Assembly (NCBI GenBank): GCA_007922225.1
Contig: ML679961.1
Coordinates: 76,672,798 to 76,736,797 of the forward strand
From: Emydura subglobosa
Taxonomy: Eukaryota; Chordata; Testudines; Chelidae
DNA length: 64,000 nt
Reading direction: 5' to 3'
Shown here: piece after piece, positions 26,201 to 41,200 of the stretch
How the letters are laid out: every line of letters begins with the position of its first letter
Position numbering within the stretch: the stretch's first letter is position 1
Translations under genes and position numbers: made by a program
Notes under the pieces: model-generated
Databases searched by the model: none
Seen by the model: the letters and a program-made list of their open reading frames with translations, nothing else
What the model was told of the DNA's origin: nothing

Positions 26201-29200
26201 CACGGGGGTCCTTTTCACCCAGTTTCCTGCATGGACACAGGTTGTATTAAAAGTCATTGACCATCATTATTAAATGTACATCCCTGGTGGGATTTACAGC
26301 CTTGGGGATTTGATAAACTTCAGAGAAGGAGTTTTTCTGTTTTGTTTTGTTTTGAAATTGCTACTACTGAGCAAGCCAAATGTTCATTACTATTAAAAAT
26401 CTCAACCACCTCTCAAGAGTCAGAAAAAGAAATGCAAGATAGCGCAGTGACATAGGAAGCTAAATACCTGCTGTCAGACAACATAATTTAAGTAATTGGC
26501 TTTGATTTGCAGTTCTGGCACCGAACTGGCTCATGAGAGGCGATTCTGATATGACAGCAACAGAACTGAAAGCCAATGATGGAGTTTGACTTCACTCTAA
26601 AAATGTTCTTTCTATTGAGCTCCAGATGGTGTGAATTACATACACAGAAGTGCATGCACATCATTTCCATGCAAAACTGCTGCAGCTGCATCACAACTGT
26701 GGCAAATGCATAGGCAAATACCCAGTCAGCCTCTACCTGGCCATTTGCATAAACTTGTCTGAATTACCAGCACATTTCTAAACACCTATTCCTTAGTCTT
26801 AAATTTTTAAACAGAGTAAACAGCTATGAGATATTGCAGATAGCCACTACCTCTCTTCCCAACCCTAATACATTAGCCCAGTTGTTATTGATTCCCCCCA
26901 GACACAAAAGACCATACAACAAGTCCCTGAAATTCTTAAACATTTACAAGATTTTTTGAAAGCATCTAGGCCCCTAACTCCCACGGATTTGCTAAGGTGC
27001 TTTTAAAAATCCCACAATCCCATCACAGTCTGTGGAAAGGCTTCCACTGACTTCAGTGGGAGCTGGATCAGGATCTTGACACAGTAAGATACTTACTGGA
27101 GTCTGCCTTAGATAAACTGGTACAAATCCAGCACGCTTCCAAAATCTGATAGGGGAATAAAAAAAAAAACAATGGAAATTATCGAGATGTTAATGTGACA
27201 GTAGCACTTGTGATAGCAGACATATCCCAATCCTAAATCCAAACGTTGAAAAGTGGATTAAAGTTCATAAACCATCACAGTAAACTCAACAACAAATGCT
27301 GGTCAAAAGGGCATGAAAAGGGGCTACTGATATAAACCATACTCAGATAAAAACTTGAGAACAAAAAGTTTCTGACATCAGCAAGTGGAAAAAATTCATG
27401 TCTTAGAAACAAGGGAATGGCCTATCATGTCCACCAAAGTTTGGGACTTAGAAAAAACAATGACTTTGGTGAGCAAAAACATGGACTCCTGGGAGAAAGG
27501 CCAAAGGGTCTCTGCTCACACCAGATATTCTGCCCTTCATCTGTGAACTTTGAGAATCCTCAGAGATTCCAGGCCTCAATGCATCAGCGAGGGCACCAGA
27601 CTATCATTGCTGGACCTGAGAGGATCCCAGCATGATATATGCAAGATCCTGCTCTGTCTTCCCATTCTCCTCTTCCCCACCCATCCAAACCTAGTCACTC
27701 TTTCCTATCCTCTCCCCCCACACCCTTGGCTCCTGACCTGATCCTGTGGTTGACTGTAGCACATCACCCTAGGAGGAGGTGATGACCTGGTCCACTCAGT
27801 CCTGCCCAGTCTGAGAAGGACAGGTGAAAAAGGAACCTCCTGAGAACAGATGGCATTCCAGCCGAGGGGAGCAAGTCAGGTCCCAGAGCAGCCAACCTGC
27901 CCACCCAGAGCTCACATTCATGACTCATCATCTGCACTGGAGCTTGTGAATTTTAGCAGGAAGCTGTGCATTTCCCATCTTTCACTATCCTATTTCTTGC
28001 CCCTCTTATATCTGTCTGTTTGGTCAAAAGCAGGAATTAATCACAAGCATCAACAGCGGAGTTAAGAAGATAAGAGAACTAATGCTTTATTTCCCCGTGA
28101 GAAGGGCTGCTTCACAAAACATAGGAGTTATCCTTATCCTCTCTGAAAACAGCATTTTGCTAAGTTTGACTATGATGGTATTGTGCATTACTATTCATTT
28201 TATACACTTTATATTTTGGATTTTTTGCATGGCCAATCAATAAACTTCTGAATTATGGCATGAATTTCAGAGTGTTTGCTCCGTGGAACTTAGCAGGGTG
28301 AAGCATCTACACGCAGAATCCCAATCTACGAATAACTGTTGTACATGGTCAGTGTCATATTAACACCTTTAACTTCCCAGGCCCACTTATTTAGTCAATT
28401 TCCTATAAGAGTATCCCTGGAATTGCACAGCACCACAGATCTGCTTTGCAGTGGGACTGGGGCAGTCTGGCTACGTGGAAACCAGAGCTTGAGATGATAA
28501 ATAGGTACTCTGCTCCTAAGATAGCAAAGGAAGGAATGCTCTCCATGACTGTGAAGGGCTCCCAAAGCAGTCGCATCCAGACATGCTGAGCTGTAAGGAC
28601 ACATACCACTGCAGGAGGGTGTGGAGCTGTGGCCAGATTTGAGACAGGAAAGGGGATTGCAAGTAAGGGAAGCCTGAACAGACATCAGGACGGAAGCACT
28701 ATGACACAGTCATCTGCAGGGACTCCCCGCAAACCGCATTTAGTGTAACAGACAAATAAGGCTGAACTCTTACTTGAGCAGTCTGGGTGTCAAGCCATAA
28801 GATACCCCCAGATAGTCCAGATGCTCAGCTTGTCGCTCGCTCAATTTGAGAAGTAAAGGAGGCAGGTCCTTCCGAGGTGTCACAGCCTCTTCCAACAAAC
28901 TGACAGCCTGGAGAGGGGGAAGTTTGGCCAAGTTAGCAGGCAGACTGCACAATGACTGCAGATTAAATCTCTCAACAGCTCTACACATGGAAGGATATAT
29001 GGGACTCATACACTGAGAGTTCAGCCATATATACCAATGCGAACTCAACAGCCTAAAACAGCAAGAAACACCAGAAGCGCATAGAGAGTCATACCTCACT
29101 GCTTACGGTGGCAATTCCTTTAGGCTTCAGCGTAATGTTTTCTTCCAGGCAAGGGAATTTGCCTTCATAGTACATTTGCAATAAGGTCAGTGCTCTGCTG

Positions 29201-32200
29201 CCATAGCCCATCTGTGCAGGAGGAGGGGAATTTAAAACCAATGAAAATACTTTAAAAAGTATTTAAAATTGTGGGGTGTTTTTTTTAAAGAAAATTCATT
29301 ATCTCATCACATTCGCCACAAAGGCTTCACATTTATAAAGTGCCCTTCATCCTGAAGGGAACCCAGCAGCATACAGATGACCTATGCTAGTATCACTCAG
29401 CCACCACAAAAAAAAAAAAAAAATCTATCCGATACTTATGTACATAACAGCTTACAAAAGGGCAAGTGGAGGATGTTCTCCAACCTCCAAAAGCTACAGC
29501 AGGAAGTTTAAAGCTCAGTCCTGCAGCTCTCAGATTAGTAATCCACTGATGTGATGGTACTTACTGATGTAAGGTCTGAAAGACAGGACCCCTAGGTAGG
29601 CAGAATAATGACCCCGGAAGGCAGTGGCCAGGATGCCAGCGTTAACACCCTAATCTCACAAGAAATTCCACGGACTCTTTAATACTTTATATCTCATCTC
29701 CAGCAGCAAAGCGCTGCCCAGCAAGATACTGGGGGCATTGGTTTGGTACTACCCATAAGGAAGGACAATTCCCCTACACTCGCTGCTGCAGAAGCTGAGC
29801 TTTCATTGGAGGTCTCCCATCCAAATAGCGGTCAGGCCTCATTCTGTTCATCTTGCAAGACCACTTGAGCTGTTACCACTGCCGGCTACCTATAATCACA
29901 GAATGCTGGAATACATTACCCCTTGATAATCAGGGTGCACTGCAATGCGAACAACACGTCCACCTGAGAGGCTCCCGAAGTCTGGATCTTGGAACTGCAT
30001 GTGAGATACAAGTGAGATTTAAAAAGAGTTGAGTGTTCACACTATAAAAATCAGCATTTAAATACACCCCGAACATAGTCAAATTACTTACCTGTTCTGA
30101 GACAGTCCATGGAATAAGGTCTCCTGAAGCCTTCTTCCCCCTAGACAGACTGTTCATGATAGACTGGCGGGAGATCTCTCCTTCCAGACACACCTGACAA
30201 GAGAAAGAAAGAAAGAAAGGTTGTGAACAGAAAAGACATTTAGTCCTGCACTACTGCAGCCCATTGCAGAAGCACACAGATAGAAAAAACACCTGGTCAG
30301 TCATCTAGCCTACCATTTATACAGTGGGAGCACCTGAAAGCCTGAGAACCTGAATCATACCAGGACCCCATTCTGCTGGATGTTGTACAAACACATGGTA
30401 CAACAAATGACAGGTCCTGCCCTAAAAACAGTCAGTCTAAAATAAAAAAGTAAGATATAGGCAGGCAAGGACGGGAGAAGGATAGTGTAACAGAGATTAG
30501 AAGTAGGCTTGGAAGGAGTAGATTTTTATCGGTGAACATCGATTTCTCTGTATATGCACAAATCAACAAATAAATATTTCCAACAATAATAAAAAATGCA
30601 GCTTGAGAACGTAAGAGTTTGATTTAAGGATATTTACTTTGTATATTTCGATGTGTGTTGGCAGTTCAGGTTTTAACAGTTCTAAAGCTTTAAATTTTTG
30701 AATCTCAGTGTCTATTATTAAATAATTATTGCCTGACTCTCCAATTTTCTGACCCCTCCCCACCATTTCCCACAACTGTGAAAATTTACACTGATAAAAA
30801 TAAAAAATGCTTAAAAATAAACATGGATAAGAGTCACCGAAATTATACAAAAAATAAAAACTGAATTCTGTCAACCTGCCATTATAGGATGATTTAGCGA
30901 AGACGATCCATGTGCAGTCTGTAGCCCGTCAACAACAGCAATCGCTACTTGCCACCTGCCTAGCCAGTTACACTCTTAGATTTTTCCCTCATTTCTCCTC
31001 TTAGGATGGGCCTGTCCCCTAGAGTAGATTGTGGGTTTACTGGCATGTATTGCCCTGGTAATCATTACCTTGATTACTGTTACTTAATGAGTCAGAGAGG
31101 GGGAATAGTTGCATACCCACAGAGGAATGCTCATGTTAGTTAAGAATTGCAAATAAGATGCAAGACGGTCCAATGCCAATGCACCACAATTCAGTCAACT
31201 TCTATCGAGTTCATATTTGTGCAGCACTATACAAACGCTATAAAGTAACAGGAATACAAGGGGCCTTGGAGAAATCATGCACTCAACTCTCCCCAGGGGG
31301 AAGAGGTTGCTGTGACCAGTACTTCAGCTTCTCAGCAGGCCTTGTAGCACAAATGCGTTCCTCAGGTTGCAAGCGCTGGGGGAAAGGGACAGTGTCTTGT
31401 GTGTTTGTACAGCACCTAACACAACAGGGCCCTGATTAAAGCCTTTAGGCACTAGCATAACACACACAAACTGAAACTACTGTATAGTCCTACAGATATT
31501 AGCAATAGTCACAGATCCTGCCACTGCATCCTTATTGAATAGTTCTGTATCTGCACATGCATCCACACAATACACACGCTTTCTGTCTCTTACCTGAACA
31601 ACAGCAAGTACTTCTGGCAAGGAATTCTGGGTAGGTGGGACTGGTGGCAAAAGGCAGAAGAGATGATGGGCAGGAGCATCTGAAAGCATCTGGAGGTCAT
31701 TGGGAGAATTCTAGAGGGTCATAAACAAATAAATTACTGCACTAATTCTCTATCACTTATTAGTCGGCGTTACAGTGAGATGGGTGGCTGTGTATCTGCA
31801 GACCAACACACCTCCAGACTCTCTGCAATTACAAGGGAAATGTTTCAAAGTTCTTCCACAAAGATTATAATTGCTTAGAGTTCAACACTACTACAAATCC
31901 TACCTCTCCCTCCTGTGAATTTGGATCTAACAAAAAACCTTGCAAATGCCATAATACTGACGGCTAAAGAAACCCACAAAACAAATCAAGGCTATCATTC
32001 CTAGACGACGTTATTCGGATCGGATCATCTATCAGTTTGAAAACCGTATCAATCACAGGTACGTTTTATTACTATTTTGAAATTAAATTTAAGGCCATTC
32101 AAAAACCCAGTTCTTATTTAATGCAATCAATGCTACCGAAGACTTTTCATCGCCTACATTTCTCTCCCCTATATAATTCAGCTATCAAGCTCTGTGCATG

Positions 32201-35200
32201 TGTAACAGGAATGTCTAAGATTTGGTCTCCTGGATTTCACAGCCAGGAATCAGTATTAACCTATGTTTAGAGAGGTTTATTGAGTGAAGAGGGAACTGGG
32301 AAGACAGTCCTGTACAATACCAGAAGCAAGACATGGAGTTCGGCTGTGAAGGCACAGAAAAGCTGTCGAGTTATCAGTCCACTAAACTGTCCTATTTTTG
32401 ACCTCTTTAAAATGGCAGAGATTTCTTCACTACATCCCAGCTGAGACAGCAGTAGCACTACCTTGTAGTGTGAAGCCACATAGAGGGCCATCAGCCTCTG
32501 GAGAAAAACTTCCGATGCTTTGTGGTAACAAAAGAGGGTGTCTCTGTTCACATAATATCTAAGTATGGTGGTCAAGGAAACAGTGAAAGCCAAAAGCACG
32601 ACCCCTGTTGATTTATCGCAGCCTAAGGTGATTTTCCATATAGCATCACAGTACAAGCCGGCTCAGTGGCCTTAGGCTCTGCCTGCATAACCCAGAGAGG
32701 GAACACAGATTCCTCATTCTTTAAGCTATTGCTGTCAAAAGACTTCAGCAACAGGGCTTCAGACAGTCTTCACACCTGATCTGCATACCCTCTTTCAAGC
32801 ACATCAACTAGGAAAGAAACCACATATGATTTTGACCATGTCCCTTCCTTACAACTCACCACTCTTCTTTGAAACCCATCAGTGGTAATAAGACACTGCC
32901 GGACCCCCTTTAAAAATAAAAAGCCATGCTAGGAGACAGTCTTCTGGAGTCAGAGTGCACTGTGACCAGATCCTGCACTGAGAAGCGCCTGGGTGGACCT
33001 CATACCCACACAGAGCCCTACTGATATCAACAGGCTGGGCCAGGGGCCGGGGGTCAGGGCCAGATTGGGGCCGTAGACTGTAGCATCCTAGGAACAGTGC
33101 CTTCCCAGTGCTTGTTAAGTCCACACAGCGTGCTCAGCACTGTACAAGAACATCAGATTTTTTTAAATTATTTTAATTTTTTAGAACACTTACGTGAGTA
33201 TTTTTCAAAGTGCCTAGAGTGTGTGTGCTCATCCCCACCTTAGAACACTCCCCCATCCTGGAACACTCCCTTTGACTTCAGTGGGTTTTGGATCATATCT
33301 CTGCCCCACAGGGTGCTTTATCCACTACTGAAGAGGAGACCTAGACTGAACTGTGCTGCAGACCAACATAAAGAAGATGAATTGTAAACTATGCTAGTGG
33401 AAACAGAAATCAAGGAGGAGAGTTTATCACCCTGCAACCTCTCAGCAACAACATATAAATCACTGTTAATCTCTTCTGGAAAAGCTCACTCTACCCTGCC
33501 AGGGCTGGAAGTAAATTGTTTAGAGCAGGCATTTGTTTCGGCCAGGATACAAGTCGCAGGTGTCAGGCAGCGGGCAGCCAGAGATGATCCTGGTGATGCT
33601 GAGACAATCCAAACACAGCAGGTCATTGAGCCATTTTTCAACAGGGTCTCCGGGAGCATATCGGATTGACTCATGGAGGGAGACTTCATGCAACGAACGA
33701 GCTAAAAGGAGAGATTCAAATGAAAAACCAAACCTCTCTGAAGTGACTGGTATTAAAGGCACCAACAGGATCAGGCCCTTCAATAGCTTCAGTCCAAAAA
33801 GACTGAAAGTAGCAAACCACCTATTTCTTCACCAAACCACCCAAAATTGGGCACGTTCGCTTATTTCCAGACAGAATCTAGGTAGTTAGGTTTGGGGAAG
33901 AGCGCTCACATGGCACCCATGCCCCTATAAGCAGGTTAAATTTCAGAGGGTAAGAAATTGATAATATTAAGCCAAGAGGCCAAGTTATAAGTCAAGCTTC
34001 TTTAAAGCTTCCTGCATGTTCCAGCACCACAATCTGCCTGCAGCTGCAGAAATCCAAGTACCCAAGCACCAAGAATTTTACAGGATGTAAGTCAACAGCA
34101 TTCTTACTTCGGGTTAGATATTCCTATTCAGAGATGTCAATGTGGAGCAGTACCTGCGGTGAGTTTAGCCGTCGCTGTAGATTTGTTCTCTGCTGTCATA
34201 CTGGCTTGGGCCTGTGCACTCTGCTGCCGGAGCTGTTGAATCAGCTTCAGGGACAACGACCGACCCGTGCCCTCATAACTACAAGATTGGAGATCAATGA
34301 GAAGCAGGTAAGATGAGGCAGAAACAAAACTCCTGGAAGTGCAGCGAAGCGCCAACCTGAAGCCTAACTTGACTTTTTCTCTGTGCTCCAGTGCCAGTGC
34401 TAGGCCCCTTGTAGCCTCCCTGTTGGTACAAGCTGCAGGAAGAAGCCAACATGCAGTGACGAGAGGATAAACGCCTCGCCAAGCCCTTTCATTGAACCTG
34501 TGACGCTGACTGACCAAAGGAGCTTTATTCCCACACAAACTGCTTCACCTGACGCTGAACCGCAGCTCTTTGCAGGGTGAAAGTCGGCAGCTCTTTCACG
34601 GGACTACACAATGATATGAGAGGAAGTGACTGAATTTCTGGCAGAAACATAAGGGGAATTTAAACAGGCAGGGTGCAATAACCTATACTGGACTACATAG
34701 CCAGGATGCTAGAATTTTCTTAATCCCATCTGTCAGAAGGCTGCTCTTCACAAACCCTACACATCTACTCCTTGTAACAGACTTCAGCATCGTGCTTAAA
34801 CATTTGCTCCTTGTACAGGCACAAAGCAATGTGTGTCTTTGTGCCAGGGACAGGCAAGTAATATGAAACTGGACTAGTAAGTGACCCATGGAAGAGAGTG
34901 AAGACAACAGTCAATTCAAAGGCAGCTCTCAGGCATTAGAAGGAGCAGTTATGCAGGAGGGTCAGGACTAGCAGAAAGTGTATGGCCTGACCTGAATGAG
35001 AGCAGTAAATCTGCAGGGTGCTATGAAAAGGCACTGTTGCCTTGGCAGTTTGTTTCCCAAATGAGCAGTCCTGTGTGAATCTCTTACCCATTGATCGTAG
35101 AAGCCATGAAGACGAGGTAAGGCCCCAGCAGGCTTTTTACCAGAGGAAGGGGGATGGCAGCAGCTTCATCAATCACCACAAGTTCAGCCTGGCCCAGTTT

Positions 35201-38200
35201 CACAGCATCAGCAGGATGTATGTACTGCAAGGAGCAAAGGACCATTTAACTAAGGTAATCACTATCCATAGCAGCGGTCTCGGAGTTGGGGAGATTTCAA
35301 AGGAGACAAAGCTGCAGCCCTATAAAAGCAGTTCCCCTCCAAGGTCCCAGTGTCTGGTTAGAGAGAAATTGAGTGCAGACACTGGGATAAACTAGTTGGG
35401 TGAACTGTAGTGGCATTCCAGGGAGGAGGAATAGCAGGATGCATGCCTTGACGTGACTTCTATGGAGCCACAAAAGCACTTTATTTGTATCAGATTAGAT
35501 CTCGTTTATTTTTCCTCATTGTTATAAATTTGTGCTCCTCCACCACACTTTTCTGAACACTATTATACCATATCATAAGACACAGATGTGCCAATCCTTG
35601 ACTTATAAGATCTCCGCAGTGCTAGATAAATAGCTCCCTTGGGGAACCCATTGACCAGGAAGCGATTTGCCTCCCTTAAGCTAAAACCTGCTTGATACAC
35701 AATGATGTGTAACAGTTACACATTATATAAGATGATCACACTTGAGATGAAAAATGTCAGTGATATGCTATACTTCCAGGGGCTATGAAGGGAAATAGGG
35801 AGGCTAGGGGGGGGAAAAAGGGGGTTAAACTACCTGGATAGTCTGTCTGTGCTCCTTGAACACATTCACTCTGACGACCGCTTTATTAAACTCAGGGTTC
35901 AGAGACTGAATAATCTCATAGTCCAGATGTTCCTGAAGGAAGAGATTAAACAAAATGAACAGGCAAAGACTTAGCAGAACAGCAGATTGTGAGAAAAAAA
36001 ACAAACAGTTACCCACCTTCCGTAACTGTTGTTCTTCGAGATGTGTTGCTCATGTCCATTCCAAGCAGGTGTGTGCGCGCCGCATGCACAGTCATCGGAA
36101 GGTTTTCCCTTAGCGGTACCCGTTGGGGCGGTGCAGGCGCCCCCTGGAGTGGCACTTCCATGGCGCTGTATATAGGGCCCTGCCGACCCGCCACCTCTCC
36201 AGTTCCTTCTTGCCAATCGGTTCCAACAAGAGGGGAAGGTGGGTGGGTCTTGGAACGGACACGAGCAACACATCTTGAAGAACAACAGTTACGAAAGGTA
36301 GGTAATAGAGATGTAAAAATTAGTTTAATTTAAAATCCATTTAAACATTTTAACAATAGAACATTTACACACTTAAACGCTGGGGGGGCAAGCGTGCTGA
36401 GCAGCTCTCACTCACGAGGAGCTGAGCTGAGCCAAGCCCAGCTATGGCTTGCCACCCCCTTCTCCCGCTGGACTCCTCGCTCCCTCCCCCAGGAGCCAAG
36501 CCCAGCTGTGGCTTGCTGGGCTCTGCGGGGCATGGCTCCCCTCTCGGCGGGACTCAGCTCCACAGAGCTCACCAGGAGACAAGCCCTGCTGCGGCTACCC
36601 CCCACGCTCTGCTCTGCGCTTTCCTGCCAGCGAGAGCTGCCAGCTGCTTTGGTTGGTGGGGAGCCAGCCCAGCTGCCACTCCCCTCCGCCTCCCGTTTAA
36701 ACCATAACCAGCTGTTTAAACCCTTTAAACAGCTGATTACCATTTAAACGGTTAACCTTTTACATCCCTAGTAGGTAACCGTTTTTCCATCTTTGAGTGC
36801 TTGCTCATTTCGATTCCAAGCAGGTGACTTCCAAGCTGACCATGGGAAGAGGGGTCGGCGTTCACGAAATTGCTGACTGGAGCACTGCTCTGCCGCGTCA
36901 TCTCTGGCATGTTGAGTAATGGCATAATGCGATGTGAACGTGTGGATGGAAGACCATGTTGCAGCCCTGCAAATCTTCTGTGTGGGGATCTGTGCCAAAA
37001 ATGCCGCTGAGGAAGCCTGCGCCCTTGTAGAATGCGCTGTCAGAGCCGGGTTGGCACCTTGGCCAAGTCATAGCAGGTCCTGATACAGGAGGTAATCCAT
37101 GACAAAATCCTGACATTACACCTGAAGACCCTTCACCCTGTCCACTATGGGGATGAAGAGCTGATTCAATTTACAAAAAGGTCTAGTTTGTTCTATATAG
37201 AATGCCAACGCCCGTCTGACATCCAGGGAATGGAGACTGCCCTCCTTGCTGGTGGCATGTGGCTTTGGAAAGAACACTGGTAAGAAGATTTCCTGATTTG
37301 TGTGAAAATGGGAAACCATCTTGGGGAGGAAAGCCGGGTGGGAATGCAACTGCACCTTAACCCTGTGGAACACTGTATATGGAGGGTCTGAGTTCAGATA
37401 TTCTCCTTGATGAGGTAACGGCAATGAGGAAGGCTACCTTCCACAAGAGGTATAAGAGCGAGCATGTTGCTAAGGGCTTAAAAGGCAGTCCCATTAGTCT
37501 ATTGAGTACCAGATTAAGATCCCATGCTGGGACTGGGCGACATACCAGGAGGTAAAGCCTTTCTAAGCCCTTGAGGAAGTGGGATACCATAGAGTTGGCA
37601 AATACTGAATGACCTCTTTTCCCCTGGGTGGAAAGTGGAGATCACTGCCAAGTGCACCTTTATGAATGACGCTGCTAGTCCTAGCGGCTTCAAAGAGGCA
37701 GTGAAGCCTGCATTGGGGAAGTGCCCGTGTCGACCACACCGAGAACCTTTTCCATTTGGCAGAAGTATGCCGCGTAGGCTAAGGAAGCTGTGGAAGGCTT
37801 CCTACTACCAAGGAGGACCTCCTGCACTTGATCCGAGCACACCTCCTCCCTAGGGTTCAACCATGCAGCTTCCATGCCGTGAGATGCACTGACCCTATGT
37901 TGGAGTGATGCAGATGACCATGGTTCTGCGTGATCAGGTCTGGAACCAACGGCAGGGCAATCGGGGTGTCTATGGAAAGCTGAAGCAACATTTGTATACT
38001 AGTGTTGTCTGGGCCAGACTGGGACTCTGAGTATGACCAAGGGCCTGTGTCTCCTGATTTTCAGGAGGACCTTGTGAATGAGATGAAACGGCAGGAAAGC
38101 ATAGAACAGATGGTGAGCCCAGGAAAGGAGGAACGCATCTGCCAGAGATCCCAGACTGTTTCAGGTAGGAGCAAAACTGGTGATACTTCCTGTTAGATTG

Positions 38201-41200
38201 TGTTGCCAAGAGGTCTACTTGGGGAAACCCCCACCTTTGGAAAATGTCTCTCGCGATATCTGAGCGGAGGGACCATTCGTGGGTGTTGACGGAGCGGCTG
38301 AGATGGTCTGCCAGCTCGTTTTGGGAGCTGGGCAGGTAAGACGCTTCCAGGTGTATGGAGCGAGTGATGCAGAAGTCCCACAGCTTGAGGGCTTCCTGGC
38401 ACAGGGGAGAGGAGTGTGCTTCCCCTGTCTGTTCATATAAAATGTCATCATGGTGTTATCTGTCATTACTGACACCGCTCGTCCTTCCAGGTGAGATTGG
38501 AACACCTGGCAGGCTAACCAGACTGCTCACAGTTCCCTGACATTTATGTGAAGCAACAGCTCCTCTGGGGACCAAAGACCTTGAGTCCTCAGCTCTCCAA
38601 GGTGCGCTCCCCACCCCAAAGCTGAAGCATCCGTAACTAATACCACAGCCGGCTGTGGTCTGGCAAATGGAACTGCTTTGCACACTTGACAAGGGTCGAG
38701 CCACCCCTGTAGAGATTCTAAGACTTACAATGGAATAGAAACCACCTTTTCCAGAGTGTCCCTGCTGGGCCGATAAGCCGATGCCAGCCACAACTGAAGA
38801 GGTCTAAGTCGCAGCCTTGCATGTTGGACCACATCTGTGCAAGAGGCCATGTGGCCTAGAAGCGTTAGGCAAGTGTTGTGGTAGGAAAACGCCTGAAGTT
38901 TTTTATTGTGGAGCATATAGTCTGAAAGCAAGTCTCTGGCAACAGCACTCTGGCCTGGACTGAGTCCAGGACTGCTCCTGTGAACTGTATTCTCTGCATG
39001 GGCACTAACGTTGATTTGTTTATATTCAACTGAAGAACCGGGGTGAGGAAGGTCAACTGTATTAGAGCAACATGAGCATCTACCTGTGCTCTGGAGTGGC
39101 CCTTGACCAGCCATCATCCAGATACGGATACTCTTGAACACAGTGTCTCCTTAGGAAGGCAGCAACGATGGCCATACATTTGGTGGAAACTCTTGGCACC
39201 GCCGAAAGGCTGAAAGGGAGGACTGTAAATTGATGAATGTGTCCTACCACAAACCTGAGAAATCTCCTGGGGGAAGGTATTATTGAAATATGAAAATAGG
39301 CATCTTTTAGGTCGAGGGCGACATCATACCAGTCCCCCAGATCCAGAAGGAATAATTAAGGCTAGGGAGACATGCGGAATTTTAGTTTCTTTATGAATCT
39401 GTTGAGATTCCACAGATCGAGGATGGGTTCCCCTTTTGCCTTCAGGATCAGGAAATTTAAACAAAATGCTCGTTCCCCTTAGTTTCTGAGGGACCTCCTC
39501 TACTGCTTCAGCCCAAAGCAGTTACTGCACCTCTTGTATAAGAAGTTGCTCACGAGGGGGGGTCCCTGAAGAGGGACGGGGAAGGGGTGTCAGGGCGGGG
39601 CAGAAGAAAACTGGAGGGAGTATCCCACTTCTACCATGTGCAAAACCCATCTGTCCGATGTTATTTGAGGCCAAGCATGGTAGAAATGGGATAAACGGTT
39701 TTGGAAAGGGGAGCCAGGATCCGGTAACTGTCCTGGAGTGCCGCTCTCAGGTGCAACCTCAAAACTTTTGCTTTGGCCCTGCTGGCTGTTTGCCTGAGCC
39801 TCTGCCAGGATTGGACAGTTGGGCGTTCTACATCTGTTACTTCTACCCCTCTTTCTGGAAAAGTCTTGCCTTGGCTGAGATGGGTAGAACCTCTGGCCAG
39901 ACTCGGGCTTAAAATGCTTCCACACTTAGTGGAAAGCGTATGGAGCCTCAAAGATTTCACAGTTGCCCTAGAGTCCTTGAGGCTGTGGAGCTTGGAATCT
40001 GTTTGCTCCGAAAACAGCCCCGCTCCTTCAAAGGGCAGGTCTTGGATGGTAGACTGAACCTCTGGTGGGAGGCCTGACACCTGCAGCCAGGAGCTTCTTC
40101 TCATAGCCAGTCATGAAGCAATAGTCCTTGTTGCAGAGTCTGCTGCATCTAATGCAGCCTGTAATGATATCCTGGCTACCGCTTTACCCTCCTCCACCTT
40201 GGTCCCTAACTTCTGGAGTCTGTTGGAAGAAGATCTTTAAACTTCATCATTTCCCATGAATTGAAGTTGTACTTGCTGAAAATCACCTGCTGGTTTGCGA
40301 TACGCAGCTGAAGACCGCTGGTGGAATACACCTTCCTCCTGAATAGGTCCAGTTTTTTGGGCTCCTCTGACTTGGGCACTGGGGTCTGGGGGCCCTGCCT
40401 CTCCTTCTCATTTGCTGCGGAGACCACCAGCAAACCAGGTTGTGGATGAGTAAAAAGATACTCATAACCCTTGGATGGAGCAAAATATTTGCTCTATCCG
40501 CTTGGCTGTGGGGGGAAAGAGATGCTGGGGTTTGCCACAAAGTCTTTGTTGTGGTCTGACTTGTTTTCATTATAGGCCGACACACCCTTGAGAGACCCTC
40601 CGGTGTCAGAATATCTACCATTCAGTCCTCTGACTCCCAGACCTCTTCTGCTTCTAGACCTAAGTTCTGGGCTATCCTTCTCAGAAGCTCTTGGTGAGCT
40701 CTATTGTCCATGGGGATGTGGGTTGCTGATGTTCCGGCTACTGCTTCATCCGGGGAGGAGGACAACGAAGCTCTGGGCATAATGTCGGCCTATGGGATGT
40801 CCTGGCCATTAGGGTCCTCCCTGTCCAGAATCTCTTTACCAGCACTGGGACCTGCCTCGGTGCCAAGGTCCTCCTCGGTACCATGCCCCATATTGGCTGC
40901 TACCAATGGCTCTGCCTCCCTGCACGTGCCAACCTTGGCAATCAGGTCCCTTGCTGCCTCGAATGTGTCCAGTGTGGAGGGGAGGTCCAACTCTTCCACC
41001 TTGCTCTCTTTTGCTGGGGATTCCATGCATGGCGGACTCACAGTTGCCCTCTGCAGAGCTGACATGGACGGCCCCAGAGGCCCCAGTACCAGGTGCATCT
41101 GGAGGTGCGATGAATCAGCGTCCTTTCGCATAGATTGGACCATAGGCAAGTGTCCTCTCTTGGACCTCTGATTTTTGCAAGGCACCAGCAAATGAAAACG

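Noticed and set aside
36394..36747. Overlapping ORFs of 83-117 codons on both strands in a GC-rich block
   Set aside because: They lie inside the non-autonomous hAT MITE, have no family resemblance and are open in many frames only because of GC-rich composition.
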